NCBI RefSeq assembly: GCF_905404315.1
Contig: NC_066275.1
Coordinates: 2,418,001 to 2,482,000 of the forward strand
Source of the DNA: Leptidea sinapis
Lineage: Eukaryota; Arthropoda; Insecta; Lepidoptera; Pieridae
DNA: 64,000 bases
Reading direction: 5' to 3'
The notes under the pieces: model-generated
Databases searched by the model: none
What the model saw: the letters and a program-made list of their open reading frames with translations, nothing else
What the model was told of the DNA's origin: nothing
Shown: positions 1 through 10,367 of the stretch, one piece after another
Layout: the number at the start of each line of letters is the position of its first letter
How positions within the stretch are numbered: the stretch's first letter is position 1
Translations under genes and position numbers: made by a program

Positions 1-190
1 GCTTCCTTGTGCGGTGTTTCCGGGACAATATGACATGGGTACCTTCAAAAAAAACGCGTACACCTTCCTTAAAGGCTGGCAACGCTCTTGTGATTCCTCT
101 GGTGTTGCAAGAGAATGTGGGCGGCGGTGATCACTTAACACCAGATGACCCGTACGCTCGTTTGTCCTCCTATTCCATAAAAAAAAAAGT
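1..190 (+). mobile_element. LINE A 3' end (copy 1)
   Basis: This is the terminal part of a non-LTR retrotransposon called family A here: the last codons of its reverse transcriptase ORF, a short 3' region with the conserved stretch around 'gggcggcggtgatcactta', and a 10-base A run at 179-188. At least twelve related pieces occur in the window. Other copies show this family encodes a Jockey/CR1-type reverse transcriptase. The copy enters from outside the window and is mirrored at 6050-6237. Confidence 0.85.
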
Positions 191-224
191 TTTCACTTTA
201 AAAGCTTAGACTTCATTGTCGATT

Positions 225-275
225 AAAAGGCGTCAGTGGTAAAAGTGGTTCCCCGGTTCAATCCTCGTCTGCTAC
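225..275 (+). other. tRNA-like patch with B-box motif (mirrored at 5963-6013)
   Basis: 'ggttcaatcc' fits a Pol III B box and is preceded by an A-box-like 'ggcgtcagtgg'. The spacing is shorter than in a true tRNA and no acceptor stem pairs. It is probably the relic of a tRNA-derived SINE or a tRNA pseudogene. The same patch is present in the inverted right arm. Confidence 0.35.
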
Positions 276-585
276 GTATAAATGTATAATATATAATGTT
301 TTCGAATTATTTTTTATGTCCTACTACTGTTACAACAGAGTTTGATAGTGGTAACCTGTATTTTGGTTCATTTGTATCTCTTCTTACTATAAATTATTTA
401 AACACAATATACTTTTTGAATACATTGACGCGGGTTAATTATTGTGGAATCAAATATTTTGTTGCATTGTATGTTAAATTGCATCTTAATTATACTTTTA
501 AAACCTTTTCTGTTTTCATTTGTTAAGGCCGCGTCATAAAATAATACTTAATATGTTCTCACATTTCATAGTGTGATTGTTGAGC
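276..585. other. AT-rich sequence, no gene seen (left arm)
   Basis: Short open frames on either strand have no recognisable domain or composition. The stretch is duplicated in inverted form at 5653-5962, and nothing more can be said. Confidence 0.5.
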
Positions 586-1340
586 TATGCGGATAATATG
601 GTGCTCTTTAGCCAGTCGATCCAAGGTCTCAAAAACTTTATCTATTTATTTAATTCTAATTTATTATTAAATGCTTGAGTGAAAATCGGGAAAGGGTCCG
701 AAGAGAAGAAATGTACTTGAATGGAACGGTGGTTCGGGTTGTTGAGCAGTTCAGATACTTTGGACACATTGTCACTGACGATCGCAAGGACGATGTCGAC
801 ATGGAGCGGGAAAGGCGGGCATTGTCGGTTCGGTGCAACATGCTCGCGTGTAGATTTGCTAAGTGCAGTGATGAAGTTAAGGCCACCCTCTTTAGGGCAC
901 ACTGCCAGTGTTTCTATACCTGCCAGTAATAGTACCAATACAAGACGACGTCCTGTAGCCCTATAAGGGTCCAATAAAATGATGCATATCGCATTCTTAT
1001 GAAGTTTCCGAAGTACTGCAGCGCGTCGAGCATATTCGCCGAGGCGGGAATTCCCGATTTCTTTGCTGTTATCAGAGCTCGTATATCTGCCTTCTGGAAA
1101 AGATTGCATAGGGCTGGTAACAGCATCCTCCAGGTGGTGGGCCAGGACCTGCGTAGTCCAATGATAGTTCATTGGCTTGTGACACATCGGGAAGCAAATA
1201 GAAAATAGCTTTGCACACAATGCTGTTTTCTTTATGCTTTTATCTGATTGAATTAAATAATTGTAAAAGATTGTATAATTTTATTATATACTATTTTATT
1301 TGTACGACTAAAATATAATATTTTATTATTATTATTATTA
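586..1340 (+). pseudogene. LINE reverse transcriptase C-terminal remnant (left arm)
   Basis: A frame starting near 586 reads a degenerate reverse transcriptase catalytic box (Y-A-D-N in place of YADD). After an internal deletion, a second frame (675-929) reads the post-catalytic region with YLNGT, FRYFGHIVTDD and ERERRALSVR. A third frame (about 999-1208) gives the C-terminal tail beginning MKFPKYCSAS and ending in EANRK and a stop. The 3' tail to about 1340 ends in an ATT microsatellite, as the related copy at 46329-46689 does. Multiple frameshifts make it dead. The family resembles jockey-like LINEs annotated widely in Lepidoptera (from memory). Confidence 0.8.
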
Positions 1341-1712
1341 CACGACTACTAATACACTCTAAAAGTTGATACCTGCAAAATATTAACTGCCACTAAAACG
1401 TTGTTCAAAAACTAAGTGTCAGTATTGTTTGAAAAATGATCTCGTGTATATTATTCGTAAAAAATGAGGATTTTTCGTCGACACGGACGTGTAATTTTCT
1501 TTGAGCGTCTTATATTTATGTGAAATGTTGATTTTGTTGTTGATCGCAATATTTTCTATTATTTAGGTCTGGAACGAAATCATGTTGGCATTTAATTCTA
1601 TATGTAAATAGCAATGTTATATTCTTGTCAATGTTACGACTGTTCACAATTTTAAAGCGTCTGCAGTTTTAAATGTGCAATCATACTTGGAAACGTGTTA
1701 CTAGTGGTATAT

Positions 1713-1800
1713 ACACAAATAAAACTGGAAACAAAATTTAATGAACTATGCGGTGCTGGAACCCGCGACCTCTCGCAAGATTTTATAAGACAACATTTAT
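1713..1800 (-). repeat. SINE-like tRNA-derived repeat T (copy 1)
   Basis: Read on the minus strand, 'gcgggttccagcacc' contains a B-box. It is followed by a downstream region with 'ttccagttttatttgtgta' that also occurs at 1930-2070 and 34610-34740. This fits a tRNA-derived SINE head and its body. Confidence 0.55.
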
Positions 1801-1929
1801 AAACGATACGTCACTCATTAATATGTAAAAATTGGGGTTGAGCAGGTTATCAACTGTAAAGTAGATCGTGTTGATGAAGCCACAACCTGAGAGTGGAACA
1901 AAGCATACAAGATTTTATAAACGATACGA

Positions 1930-2070
1930 TACTCGAACGGTTGGCTCAGTTGGAATGAGCGCTCGCACGGAACGCGAGTGTTCGCGGTTCCGAAATTTTG
2001 TTTTCAGTTTTATTTGTGTAAGTAATCCCAGAAGTAAGGGTTATCACTTTAAAAACATAATAAATTGTTA
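1930..2070 (+). repeat. SINE-like tRNA-derived repeat T (copy 2)
   Basis: An A-box-like 'tggctcagttgg' (about 1942) and a B-box-like 'cgcggttccgaa' lie about 40 bases apart, as in a tRNA. A body follows ('taatcccagaagtaagg', 'gttatcactttaaaa') that matches 34670-34730. No acceptor stem forms, so it is a SINE and not a working tRNA. Confidence 0.65.
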
Positions 2071-2434
2071 GGTTACTAGGTTATATAGGTAGGTAGTCCG
2101 TTAATAATTTTGATTAAAAAGTGTAGCAATGAGTTTCTTGCTACTTCTTCTCATAAGAGCTCAACCTTTTGTAAATAAAGTGGTAAATGATAAAATTTAT
2201 AAATTTAGTTTATGCATAAGCGACATTTCTTGTTCTAAACTAATAAAGTGATAAAAATATGATTTGACACGTCCGACGTAAATAAAAGAGAACGTTTTTT
2301 TAAAGTTGTTTGTTCCTTATCAGTTCTTTAAGTTTCAACTTGACGCTTTAATTGTTGCAAATTAACATTCCGAATCGAATTGGTTCAGCAGAATTTAATA
2401 TTATACGGTGTACCCTCCTATGCATCAAATACTT

Positions 2435-2650
2435 TCATCATCATTTCAGCCGGAAGACGTCCACTGCTGGACAAAGGCCTCCCCTAAAGATCGCCATGAC
2501 GATCGGTCCTACGCTGCCTTCATCTAACATATTCCGGCGATCTTGACCAGATCGTCGGTCCATCTTGTGGGGCTTACTAAGACTACGTTTTCCGGTACGT
2601 GGCTCTATTTGAGGACTTAACTGCCCCAACTGCTACTTCAGTTTCGCAAC
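2435..2650 (-). pseudogene. RTE-like LINE C-terminal remnant (family P, copy 1)
   Basis: The minus strand encodes decayed pieces of the extreme C-terminus of an RTE-type reverse transcriptase: the WRPRTGKR-like and RWTDDL-like motifs, and the end near 'ccggaagacgtccactgctgg'. The same family appears at 14560, 23562, 37575, 54940, 59285 and 62850. The piece lies in the spacer of the inverted duplication. Confidence 0.75.
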
Positions 2651-3060
2651 TACCAGTTTCAGTTTGGAAAATCTCAAATAATTTTTATAGGAAAAAATAA
2701 AGAAGCTTTTGACTTATGGTAAGATTTGCCACAGAAACAACACAATTCACATAACCAAGATTTCTGCTAAGATTATAAACTCAAACGTCTTCACGAGATA
2801 GCAAACACAATATCACCTAGAGAGAGACAACGCAATAATTCTCTCCACGTTCAACAAATAATGTCACTTTTTTACTAAGAGAAGCAAACAAGGGATATAG
2901 CTGTTAAGCCTATTATAGACGGAGTGAATTTTCTATTTATTAAAAGTAGACTCGTAAAAATCTTACCAGTGCAGCTTGGGTTCCGTACCTACTGGAGAAA
3001 TAACATGAATGTTATTTTACGAGTATGTATCTTTTAGAGAAATAATATTCTTAGAAACAC
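2651..3060. other. No gene seen
   Basis: AT-rich spacer sequence. I see no coding, RNA or repeat signal beyond short tracts. Confidence 0.4.
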
Positions 3061-3109
3061 AAGAAAATTTTCAAGGCGTGACGTGACCTCTACCTACTTG
3101 CAGCCGACA

Positions 3110-3285
3110 GACCGCTATATAAGCGGTAGCAGAACTTCGTTCGTTGTCGGACTCTGAACATCTCACCGAAACTCTATCCGTTTTCGTATTGATTGTTTGT
3201 AGTGAGTAATTATTTAAATTGTGTTGACAGTGACAGGTGGAGACGTCTATAAAAGGCAACGTCTCTCTAGCGTCGACACATTTTG
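3110..3285 (+). promoter_or_regulatory. Putative Pol II promoter with two TATA boxes
   Basis: Two TATA elements, 'tatataag' at 3116-3123 and 'tataaaag' at 3248-3255, stand 132 bases apart in unusually GC-balanced surroundings. The first lies inside a short palindrome ('ccgctatataagcgg'). Start sites about 30 bases downstream would fall near 3146 and 3279. A promoter of a retroelement (LTR or 5' UTR) is as likely as a host promoter. Confidence 0.35.
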
Positions 3286-3574
3286 TCGTTGACTAGTTAG
3301 CACGTTACTTTGCCCGATTTCTATTCGAATATCTAGTCTTTGTGTTGTTTGAAATTTATTCTTAGAAGCTTAAAAACCCTTTTTGATCTTATTTCCTAAT
3401 TTCAGAAGTGAAATACTCCTTTCACTTACTTTAATGTTACAGCTTTGAGTGTTTTGCAGTTATTCGTTGGTGAGTAATTGTGGTTCTGTCGTTGTTAAGT
3501 GGTGTTCTTTTTTTTACATAGGTAGACAAATTTTTGCTTAGTTTGCGTTTTGTTGGATCCTTGTTGCTTTTGTT

Positions 3575-3667
3575 ATGTCGAACCGTGAGCGTGATCATCG
3601 TGTGAAAAGTTTTTGTGGTTGTTGTCCTGGTTGTGGTGGTCGAAGCAGTGGGCGTCATAAGCAGTAG
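3575..3667 (+). CDS. Short Cys/Gly-rich ORF downstream of TATA boxes
   Basis: This 30-codon frame has a basic N-terminal half and a compact Cys-Gly cluster (CGCC and PGCGG) and ends HKQ-stop. Upstream, 'ggtgagtaatt' (about 3470) and 'ttttttttacatag' (ending about 3521) could bound a 51-base mini-intron in its leader. Size and lack of homology leave it doubtful; it may be part of a 5' end of an unidentified element or mean nothing. Confidence 0.2.
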   Translation: MSNRERDHRVKSFCGCCPGCGGRSSGRHKQ

Positions 3668-3768
3668 CCTGATGAAGGTGTGTATTTGCGGCTCGAAATG
3701 CGGTTAATGTTTGCTCGTGTTAAAGCATGAGGACTTTTATAGGGCTTCGCCTAGGCCGGGGCGTTCGT

Positions 3769-4708
3769 ATTTTTTTTTTTTATGGAATGGGAGGACAAAC
3801 GAGCGTACGGGTCACCTGGTGTTAAGTGATCACCGCCGCCCACATTCTCTTGCAACACCAGAGGAATCACAAGAGCGTTGCCGGCCTTTAAGGAAGGTTT
3901 ACGCGCTTTTTTGAAGGTACCCATGTCGTATCGTCCCGGAAACACCGCAAAAGGAAGCTCATTCCACAGCTTTGTAGTACGAGGGAGAAAGCTTCTTGAA
4001 AACCGCACTGTGGAGGACCGCCACACATCCAGATGGTGGGGATGATATCCTAACTTGTGGCGTGTCGTGCGAAGGTGAAATTCGGCGGCAGGAATCAGGT
4101 TAAACAGCTCTTCGAAACGTGATAAATGCGGTAGAAGACACACAATGAAGTGACGTCTCTACGCAACGCCAAGTGATCCAGCCATTTACAGAGCACTGAG
4201 TCCCCGACAATTCGAGCTGCTCTACGTTGCACGCGGTCAAATGGATCGAGCAGATACTGGGGTGCACCAGACCAGAGATGACAGCAATACTCCATGTGTG
4301 GCCGGACCTGCGCTTTGTAGAGCGCTAGAATATGGGCCGGCTTGAAGTATTGCCGTGCTCTATTGATGACGCCCAGCTTCTTCGAAGCCAATTTGGCTTT
4401 GCCCTCCAGATGGCCACGGAATTGGCAATCGCTCGAGATTTCGAGACCCAGTATTCCGATACTAGGCGCGGCTTTAAGAGAAGTGTTCTCGAAGAGCGGT
4501 GATACGACAAATGGGGTTTTTTAGTGGTAAACGCGCAAACTTGAGTCTTCTGGGGGTTAAATTGGACAAGGTTCAATTTACCCCATTCCGCGACCTTCTT
4601 GAGAGAGGACTCGATAGAAGACACAAGTTTCTCCCGGCACTGGTCGACTATTTCCCGAGAGAGACCTGCATGGCCCGTGTATATGGCATCACCAGTGCTT
4701 CATACTAT
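3769..4708 (-). pseudogene. LINE A reverse transcriptase C-terminal half (copy 2)
   Basis: The frame enters at 4708 just after the expected YADD box (first residues STGDAIYTGHA) and reads through VAEWGKLNLVQFNPQKTQ (about 4560), then in another frame YKAQVRPHMEYCCHLWSG (about 4290) and RTTRHKLGYHPHHLDVW (about 4060), to the 3' region and a T run at 3769-3780 (poly-A on the minus strand). At least two frameshifts break it. The 5' truncation falls exactly at the inner edge of the right arm of the inverted duplication. Jockey/CR1-type by motif order. Confidence 0.85.
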
Positions 4709-4709
4709 C

Positions 4710-6237
4710 ACATTTCACATAAATATAAGACGTTCAAAGAAAATTACACGTCCGTGTCGACGAAAAATCCTCATTTTTTACGAATAATATACACGAGATC
4801 ATTTTTCAAACAATACTGACACTTAGTTTTTGAACAACGTTTTAGTGGCAGTTAATATTTTGCAGGTATCAACTTTTAGAGTGTATTAGTAGTCGTGTAA
4901 TAATAATAATAATAAAATATTATATTTTAGTCGTACAAATAAAATAGTATATAATAAAATTATACAATCTTTTACAATTATTTAATTCAATCAGATAAAA
5001 GCATAAAGAAAACAGCATTGTGTGCAAAGCTATTTTCTATTTGCTTCCCGATGTGTCACAAGCCAATGAACTATCATTGGACTACGCAGGTCCTGGCCCA
5101 CCACCTGGAGGATGCTGTTACCAGCCCTATGCAATCTTTTCCAGAAGGCAGATATACGAGCTCTGATAACAGCAAAGAAATCGGGAATTCCCGCCTCGGC
5201 GAATATGCTCGACGCGCTGCAGAACTTCGGAAACTTCATAAGAATGCGATATGCATCATTTTATTGGACCCTTATAGGGCTACAGGACGTCGTCTTGTAT
5301 TGGTACCATTACTGGCAGGTATAGAAACACTGGCAGTGTGCCCTAAAGAGGGTGGCCTTAACTTCATCACTGCACTTAGCAAATCTACACGCGAGCATGT
5401 TGCACCGAACCGACAATGCCCGCCTTTCCCGCTCCATGTCGACATCATCCTTGCGATCGTCAGTGACAATGTGTCCAAAGTATCTGAACTGCTCAACAAC
5501 CCGAACCACCGTTCCATTCAAGTACATTTCTTCTCTTCGGACCCTTTCCCGATTTTCACTCAAGCATTTAATAATAAATTAGAATTAAATAAATAGATAA
5601 AGTTTTTGAGACCTTGGATCGACTGGCTAAAGAGCACCATATTATCCGCATAGCTCAACAATCACACTATGAAATGTGAGAACATATTAAGTATTATTTT
5701 ATGACGCGGCCTTAACAAATGAAAACAGAAAAGGTTTTAAAAGTATAATTAAGATGCAATTTAACATACAATGCAACAAAATATTTGATTCCACAATAAT
5801 TAACCCGCGTCAATGTATTCAAAAAGTATATTGTGTTTAAATAATTTATAGTAAGAAGAGATACAAATGAACCAAAATACAGGTTACCACTATCAAACTC
5901 TGTTGTAACAGTAGTAGGACATAAAAAATAATTCGAAAACATTATATATTATACATTTATACGTAGCAGACGAGGATTGAACCGGGGAACCACTTTTACC
6001 ACTGACGCCTTTTAATCGACAATGAAGTCTAAGCTTTTAAAGTGAAAACTTTTTTTTTTATGGAATAGGAGGACAAACGAGCGTACGGGTCATCTGGTGT
6101 TAAGTGATCACCGCCGCCCACATTCTCTTGCAACACCAGAGGAATCACAAGAGCGTTGCCAGCCTTTAAGGAAGGTGTACGCGTTTTTTTTGAAGGTACC
6201 CATGTCATATTGTCCCGGAAACACCGCACAAGGAAGC
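4710..6237 (-). repeat. Right arm of large inverted duplication
   Basis: Reverse complement of 1-1528. The inner end (4710) abuts the 5'-truncated end of a LINE A copy (3769-4708). On the outer side the arm runs on through another LINE A 3' fragment to about 6386; whether homology continues there cannot be seen because the left arm leaves the window at position 1. Confidence 0.95.
4898..5652 (-). pseudogene. LINE reverse transcriptase C-terminal remnant (right arm)
   Basis: Mirror copy of the 586-1340 remnant with the same deletion and frameshifts, so the damage predates the inverted duplication. The open frame of 192 codons that both arms carry on the opposite strand is an antisense shadow of this pseudogene. 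Confidence 0.8.
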
Positions 6238-6386
6238 TCATTCCACAGCTTAGTAGTACGAGGAAGAAAGCTCCTTCCTTGAAAACCGCACTGTGGAGGA
6301 CCGCCACACATCCAGATGGTGGGGATGATATCCTAATTTGTGGCGTGTCGTGCGAAGGTGGAATTCGGCGGCAGGAATCAGGTTAA
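6050..6386 (-). mobile_element. LINE A 3' end (copy 3)
   Basis: Poly-A (T run 6050-6059) followed upstream on the minus strand by the conserved 3' region and the last roughly 80 codons, broken by a small insertion near 6270. It is truncated at 6386 next to 'ggttaaaaaattt'. The part up to 6237 is the mirror of 1-188. Confidence 0.85.
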
Positions 6387-7651
6387 AAAATTTAGGGGCG
6401 TTGACCACTTCTCTTGGGATGGGTATAAATTGTTAAACTCGCATCAGGACAAGTGGCCTTATTGAAAATTCGTAAGACAGTCGTTGAAATTATGGATGAA
6501 AGTTGATTTTTCTGAGAGATAAGCTTTTTAATAAGAATTAATTGTAATAGTTCTGAGTCATTCATAAGTAGAGTGCTACACGATCACCAGATCAGGTCGA
6601 GTCACGCGATGTTTGCTGTTCGCCACTGTCGGTCTATATGCGCAGATTGGCGACCTCTAGTAGGGATGGGGTATCGCAGTTGAGAGATCGATTCTCGGTT
6701 TGGATCGCCACCGCGTCGTTCGGAGCCCACGGGCATCGGGAGTCTCAGGATCAGGATCGGGAGTCCGTTCAATCAATAATGCAAATAGGTCATACCAAAG
6801 ATATTTTTCCGTTTCTAATTTTAACATTTAGATAATTTGATAAGACTTGAATTTACAGGATACATTCAATCTAGAACGAATTTAAATGAAAATTTTATTT
6901 GAAAGCGTTGACTTTGATGTTTGAAACTGTGAGTGCATTGTTTTGCGCCACCCTCACTTCATCCAGGTGAGTTTTGAAATTGTTTGTGCTTTAGATTTCA
7001 ATAAAATTTTATGACATACGGGTCGTGGGTGTAAGCCTGGCCTATTTTCATCTGTTGTGTAGCAGCAAGACTCTGGGTCAGTTTGGCCAAGCGGATTTAA
7101 AAGATGTAGTAATTTATTATTTAAATTTCATTGAAGTATTTTTATAGTTGATTGTTAATTATGAACATTGATTTAATGAACGGTGTTTAGGATGTCATCA
7201 TTGAGGATTTAATAATTTTTTTTTATGTTCAATGGTGTGTCACGGGCTTGTAGCGCTACGAACGTATGCGTACGTGTTGCATAGCGTCTAAGAAGAAGGA
7301 TGGAGCATCGTGAGGCGCATTTTCCATCGCGGCAATAAGCTCTTGACGATGCAGTGTGGTGTCAACTCGTGGTGCTGCAGGGTAGCACCTGTACATACTT
7401 ATTTACGTTGCATGCTGATGATAGACGCGCATAATGTGGTATGTTCTGATGGTTTGTGACTGCAACGTGTATGGTGAGAAATGTTACATTTACGATTGAG
7501 GAGCATAGTGCTCGTATGAAATTTAATAACTTAAAGGGCGTGCCCATGCGCCGTGTAACATTGTTATTATTATAAGAGGAAGACTAGATTATTTTGTTAC
7601 AGGGCGCGGTTGCGTCGATAGCACACACGATCTCTGCGAGTTTGGCATTCA
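6387..7651. other. No gene seen; moderately GC-rich patch 6560-6770
   Basis: The patch 6560-6770 is less AT-rich than its surroundings and has an open frame of 65 codons, but no family is recognised. The remainder is AT-rich with no structure I could identify. Confidence 0.4.
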
Positions 7652-7785
7652 TCTTGACTTTCCTTAAAGGCTGGCAACGCTCTTGTAATTCCTCTGGTGT
7701 TGCAAGAGAATGTGGGTGGCGGTGATCACTTAACACCAGGTGTCCCGTACGCTCGTTTGTCCTCCTATTCCATTAAAAAAAAACC
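7652..7785 (+). mobile_element. LINE A 3' end (copy 4)
   Basis: Short terminal fragment: conserved 'gtgatcacttaacaccagg', 'cgtacgctcgtttgtcctcc' and an A run at 7775-7783. No coding part beyond the last codons. Confidence 0.85.
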
Positions 7786-8881
7786 TATTGCAACGATGGT
7801 AGTCATTGAGCGAGGGCAACGTAACTGAAATCAGGAATTTTTAGTCTCTTGATGCGGTTGCGTTGGAGTTGTTGTGGTTGCAATTGACCGTGTTATTTAT
7901 AATCCGTCTTTTAAAACTACCTTCAAAGCAGAAAAGAGTTTCATAACTACTGTTAACAAAGCCGTGTCGAGTAATATATTTCTCGCTACCCTCATTAAGT
8001 GTTTGAATTTATAAGAAGATAAATTTTTTGAAAATAAAATCATGCTACCGTTAATATTTAAGACTTAACTTTCGTGTTAGTAAATCATGAGAAACCGTGT
8101 CCAATGTGTGTCTAGCATTTATTTAGCTTATTTGTAGCTACAACTATGAGAATTAAATTTTTCAGTTAGTTGCCTTTTATGATTGTGGTTTTCTGTAAAT
8201 CACAGTAGTGAATTTACTGATGTGTAGTAAGTTTTTACGTGTGGGATATAATTGTTACCTTAAGACATGCCTACCTATTGGGTTTCCCGAAAATTATGAG
8301 TAATAAGTCTCGTTATGCTGAGCATCTGGGAAACTATAAAAATGACGTTTACATTTGTACTTTGTAATGAATTTTGTTTACATACTGAAGCGAGCACATT
8401 ACAATATTCGTCCTGAAAGATAGCTCTGAAGTCTATTTTCGTGAAACGCAACGAAATAATTGTATTCTCTTTAAAAAAGTCATGAAAAATTCTATTTTTG
8501 CTCTGTAGTGTGCCAAATTAAGACTTAACATTCTAAAATCTTTGTAATCATCAAAAAAGCTTACATCATTACAATATAGCTCTAGAAAAAATACTCATAA
8601 CATGAAGTTTTCGTCGCAAATCGAGTCCACGCTTTAACAGTGCTTGTAAGGATAGACACAAGCAGTAGAAAGAGGCTCAATTGTGCAAGGAAGCCTTAGC
8701 ACTGAACTCTAGGTTGCTACATTAAACGCTGTAGTATAAGTACCTGCCAATTTACACTTTACTTTTTTTTCTGGGAAGAGTAAAAAGATTTTAATTCTTA
8801 CAAGTGAAACGATTTGCAATGATAACAACAGAGCTCTCACTGATAGGCTTGAATGATTGTATCTTTTGATTGGTCTGAATA
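7786..8881. other. No gene seen
   Basis: AT-rich sequence with no long open frame. A 20-base stretch near 8795 ('ttcttacaagtgaaacga') resembles part of repeat H (29735), too little to call. Confidence 0.4.
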
Positions 8882-9111
8882 ACGACCGTTTTCAATAACC
8901 TATCTATCCTTAGCTTAACTTACTAGACGTAGGACAAATCTATCATTTTACGCTTACTTACATTTCTATAACCTATCGACATAAAGCGTTGGATATAAGT
9001 CCAATGCTTTATGTATTTATGACTATATTAGACATAACTATAGATAGATAAGATCTTGTCATTAAACGGTGACAGCAATGTATCTAGATATACGTTATTG
9101 AAAACGGCCGT
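8882..9111. mobile_element. MITE with 18 bp terminal inverted repeats (copy 1)
   Basis: The ends 'acgaccgttttcaataac' (8882) and 'gttattgaaaacggccgt' (9094-9111) are inverted repeats differing at one base. The 230 bp interior is non-coding and partly self-complementary (around 'gatagataagatcttgtc'). A truncated relative lies at 23210-23305. I know this sequence type as a common lepidopteran MITE; superfamily not assigned. Confidence 0.75.
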
Positions 9112-9207
9112 AAGACTTTTCTAGATACCGAGGATGCTAATATTTAATGGTTATGTCAGACGAACAACGAATTGATATTTATTATTCTAATTCATTTTTT
9201 TTTCTCA

Positions 9208-9346
9208 GGACAGCGCAGGTCCGGTACATATGGAGTATTGTTGCTGTCTCTGGTCTGGCGCACTCCAGTATCAGCTTAAGCCATTTGAACGCGTGCAATG
9301 CAGAGCTGCTCGAATTATCGAGGATCCAGTGCTCTATGATCAGAGC
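9208..9346 (+). pseudogene. LINE A reverse transcriptase remnant (copy 5)
   Basis: One frame reads the HMEYCC-LWSGA-QYQL segment of family A, ending abruptly at 9346 where a mariner fragment begins. Diverged and without a 3' end. Confidence 0.7.
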
Positions 9347-9580
9347 TGAAGACTGGCCGTCGTCTAGCCCCGATCTTAATCCGCATGATTATAATTTATG
9401 GTTAATTTAGAAAATACGGCTTGCGCAAAACGCCATGATAATTTGGAGTCCCTAAAATAATCTGTACGATTGGCAGTGAAGAATTTTCCCATGGAAAGAG
9501 TGCGTGCTTCTAATGATGGCTCTCTGGCCTCAACGTTTATAGGACTGTATTGCAGCCAATGGAGACCACTTCGAATAAGC
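9347..9580 (+). pseudogene. mariner-type transposase C-terminal remnant
   Basis: The frame at 9347 reads DWPSSSPDLNPHDYNLW, the region of the third catalytic aspartate of mariner transposases (D34D type, established for the family). After frameshifts, NLESLK-like, VKNFPMERVRA-like and ANGDHFE-like pieces follow to about 9570. Only about the last quarter of a transposase remains. No terminal repeat could be assigned with confidence. Confidence 0.8.
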
Positions 9581-9701
9581 TTTTCATATTTTTAATTATT
9601 ATATTCATATATTTTATATATTAAACAAACACACTGTCAAAGTAATAAATGTTATTTGCAATAGAATTTGTTTTTCTTTGTTTCAGTATTTATGGCAAGA
9701 C

Positions 9702-10045
9702 TAGGTTTATACAGTGGTGGTCGCATAATTAGAAGCACTACCAACGGTCCTTGACATTATGTAAGATAACTTCATCGCAATCGTTTTTATTTTGAAACTA
9801 AGCAACAAAAAGGACAACAATATGTTCAACGTTTTATCATTTATAAGAAAATCAATATGAATCCCATTACACAACCCGTGCCCATTTGAACAACATAAAA
9901 TTCAGATTAAATTTTGAATTGCCGCCAAAATAATAGAAAAAGCCAAGAAAGAAATGTTACTCTCCAATTTCAAGAAAAGAACGAGGTATCGATGCTTTTT
10001 TTAAATGTTTCTAATTAGGCGTCCAAGCGGCCAGTAACAGAAAAT
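9702..10045. mobile_element. Possible Tc1-type MITE
   Basis: 'cagtggtggtcgcataatta' at 9703 and, inverted, 'taattaggcgtccaagcggc' ending near 10033 share a Tc1-like terminal layout with the inner block 'aattagaa'. The match is imperfect and the interior is AT-rich and non-coding. Confidence 0.35.
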
Positions 10046-10367
10046 AAACTCCTACATGGGTAAGACTCATTTTGTAATTAAAAGTAAGATAATTTTTTTT
10101 ATGCATTGAATGAGTTTTTTATTTGAGTGACTATATTATTGCACGATTATTAGTTATACTTTCTTTATTCATAAGAAGTGTTTCTTATTAAATGACTACC
10201 GCTGTATATCACTGAGTTTTGTATTAGTTGAATTGTCTCATTTCTAATTGATCACCAAGCGCCCTACAAGAATGAATGAATAGTTTTTTGTTATGGTTTT
10301 GACGTTTTGTCAGCCTAGGGAAACTCTCTGAAAAAAAGTGATTCACTCAAACGTGCATTATCTTAAC

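Larger units (their letters stand above)
1..1528 (+). repeat. Left arm of large inverted duplication
   Basis: Every position x in this arm pairs with position 6238-x in the right arm (4710-6237). The pairing holds without net insertion or deletion from the window edge to 1528, where homology stops abruptly. I found only a few substitutions (for example near 805, 930, 1016 and 1505), so identity is above 99 percent where I compared. The arm holds a LINE A 3' end, a tRNA-like patch, AT-rich sequence and a second LINE's reverse transcriptase end. It is therefore a copied genomic segment and not a transposon terminal repeat. The arm continues beyond the window. Confidence 0.95.

Noticed and set aside
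642..1220. 192-codon open frame on the minus strand, repeated at 5018-5596 on the plus strand
   Set aside because: It is antisense to a recognisable LINE reverse transcriptase tail; its two copies come from the inverted duplication and do not show selection.
3437..3658. 73-codon minus-strand frame rich in Thr and Lys
   Set aside because: Low-complexity antisense of a GT-rich stretch; no support.
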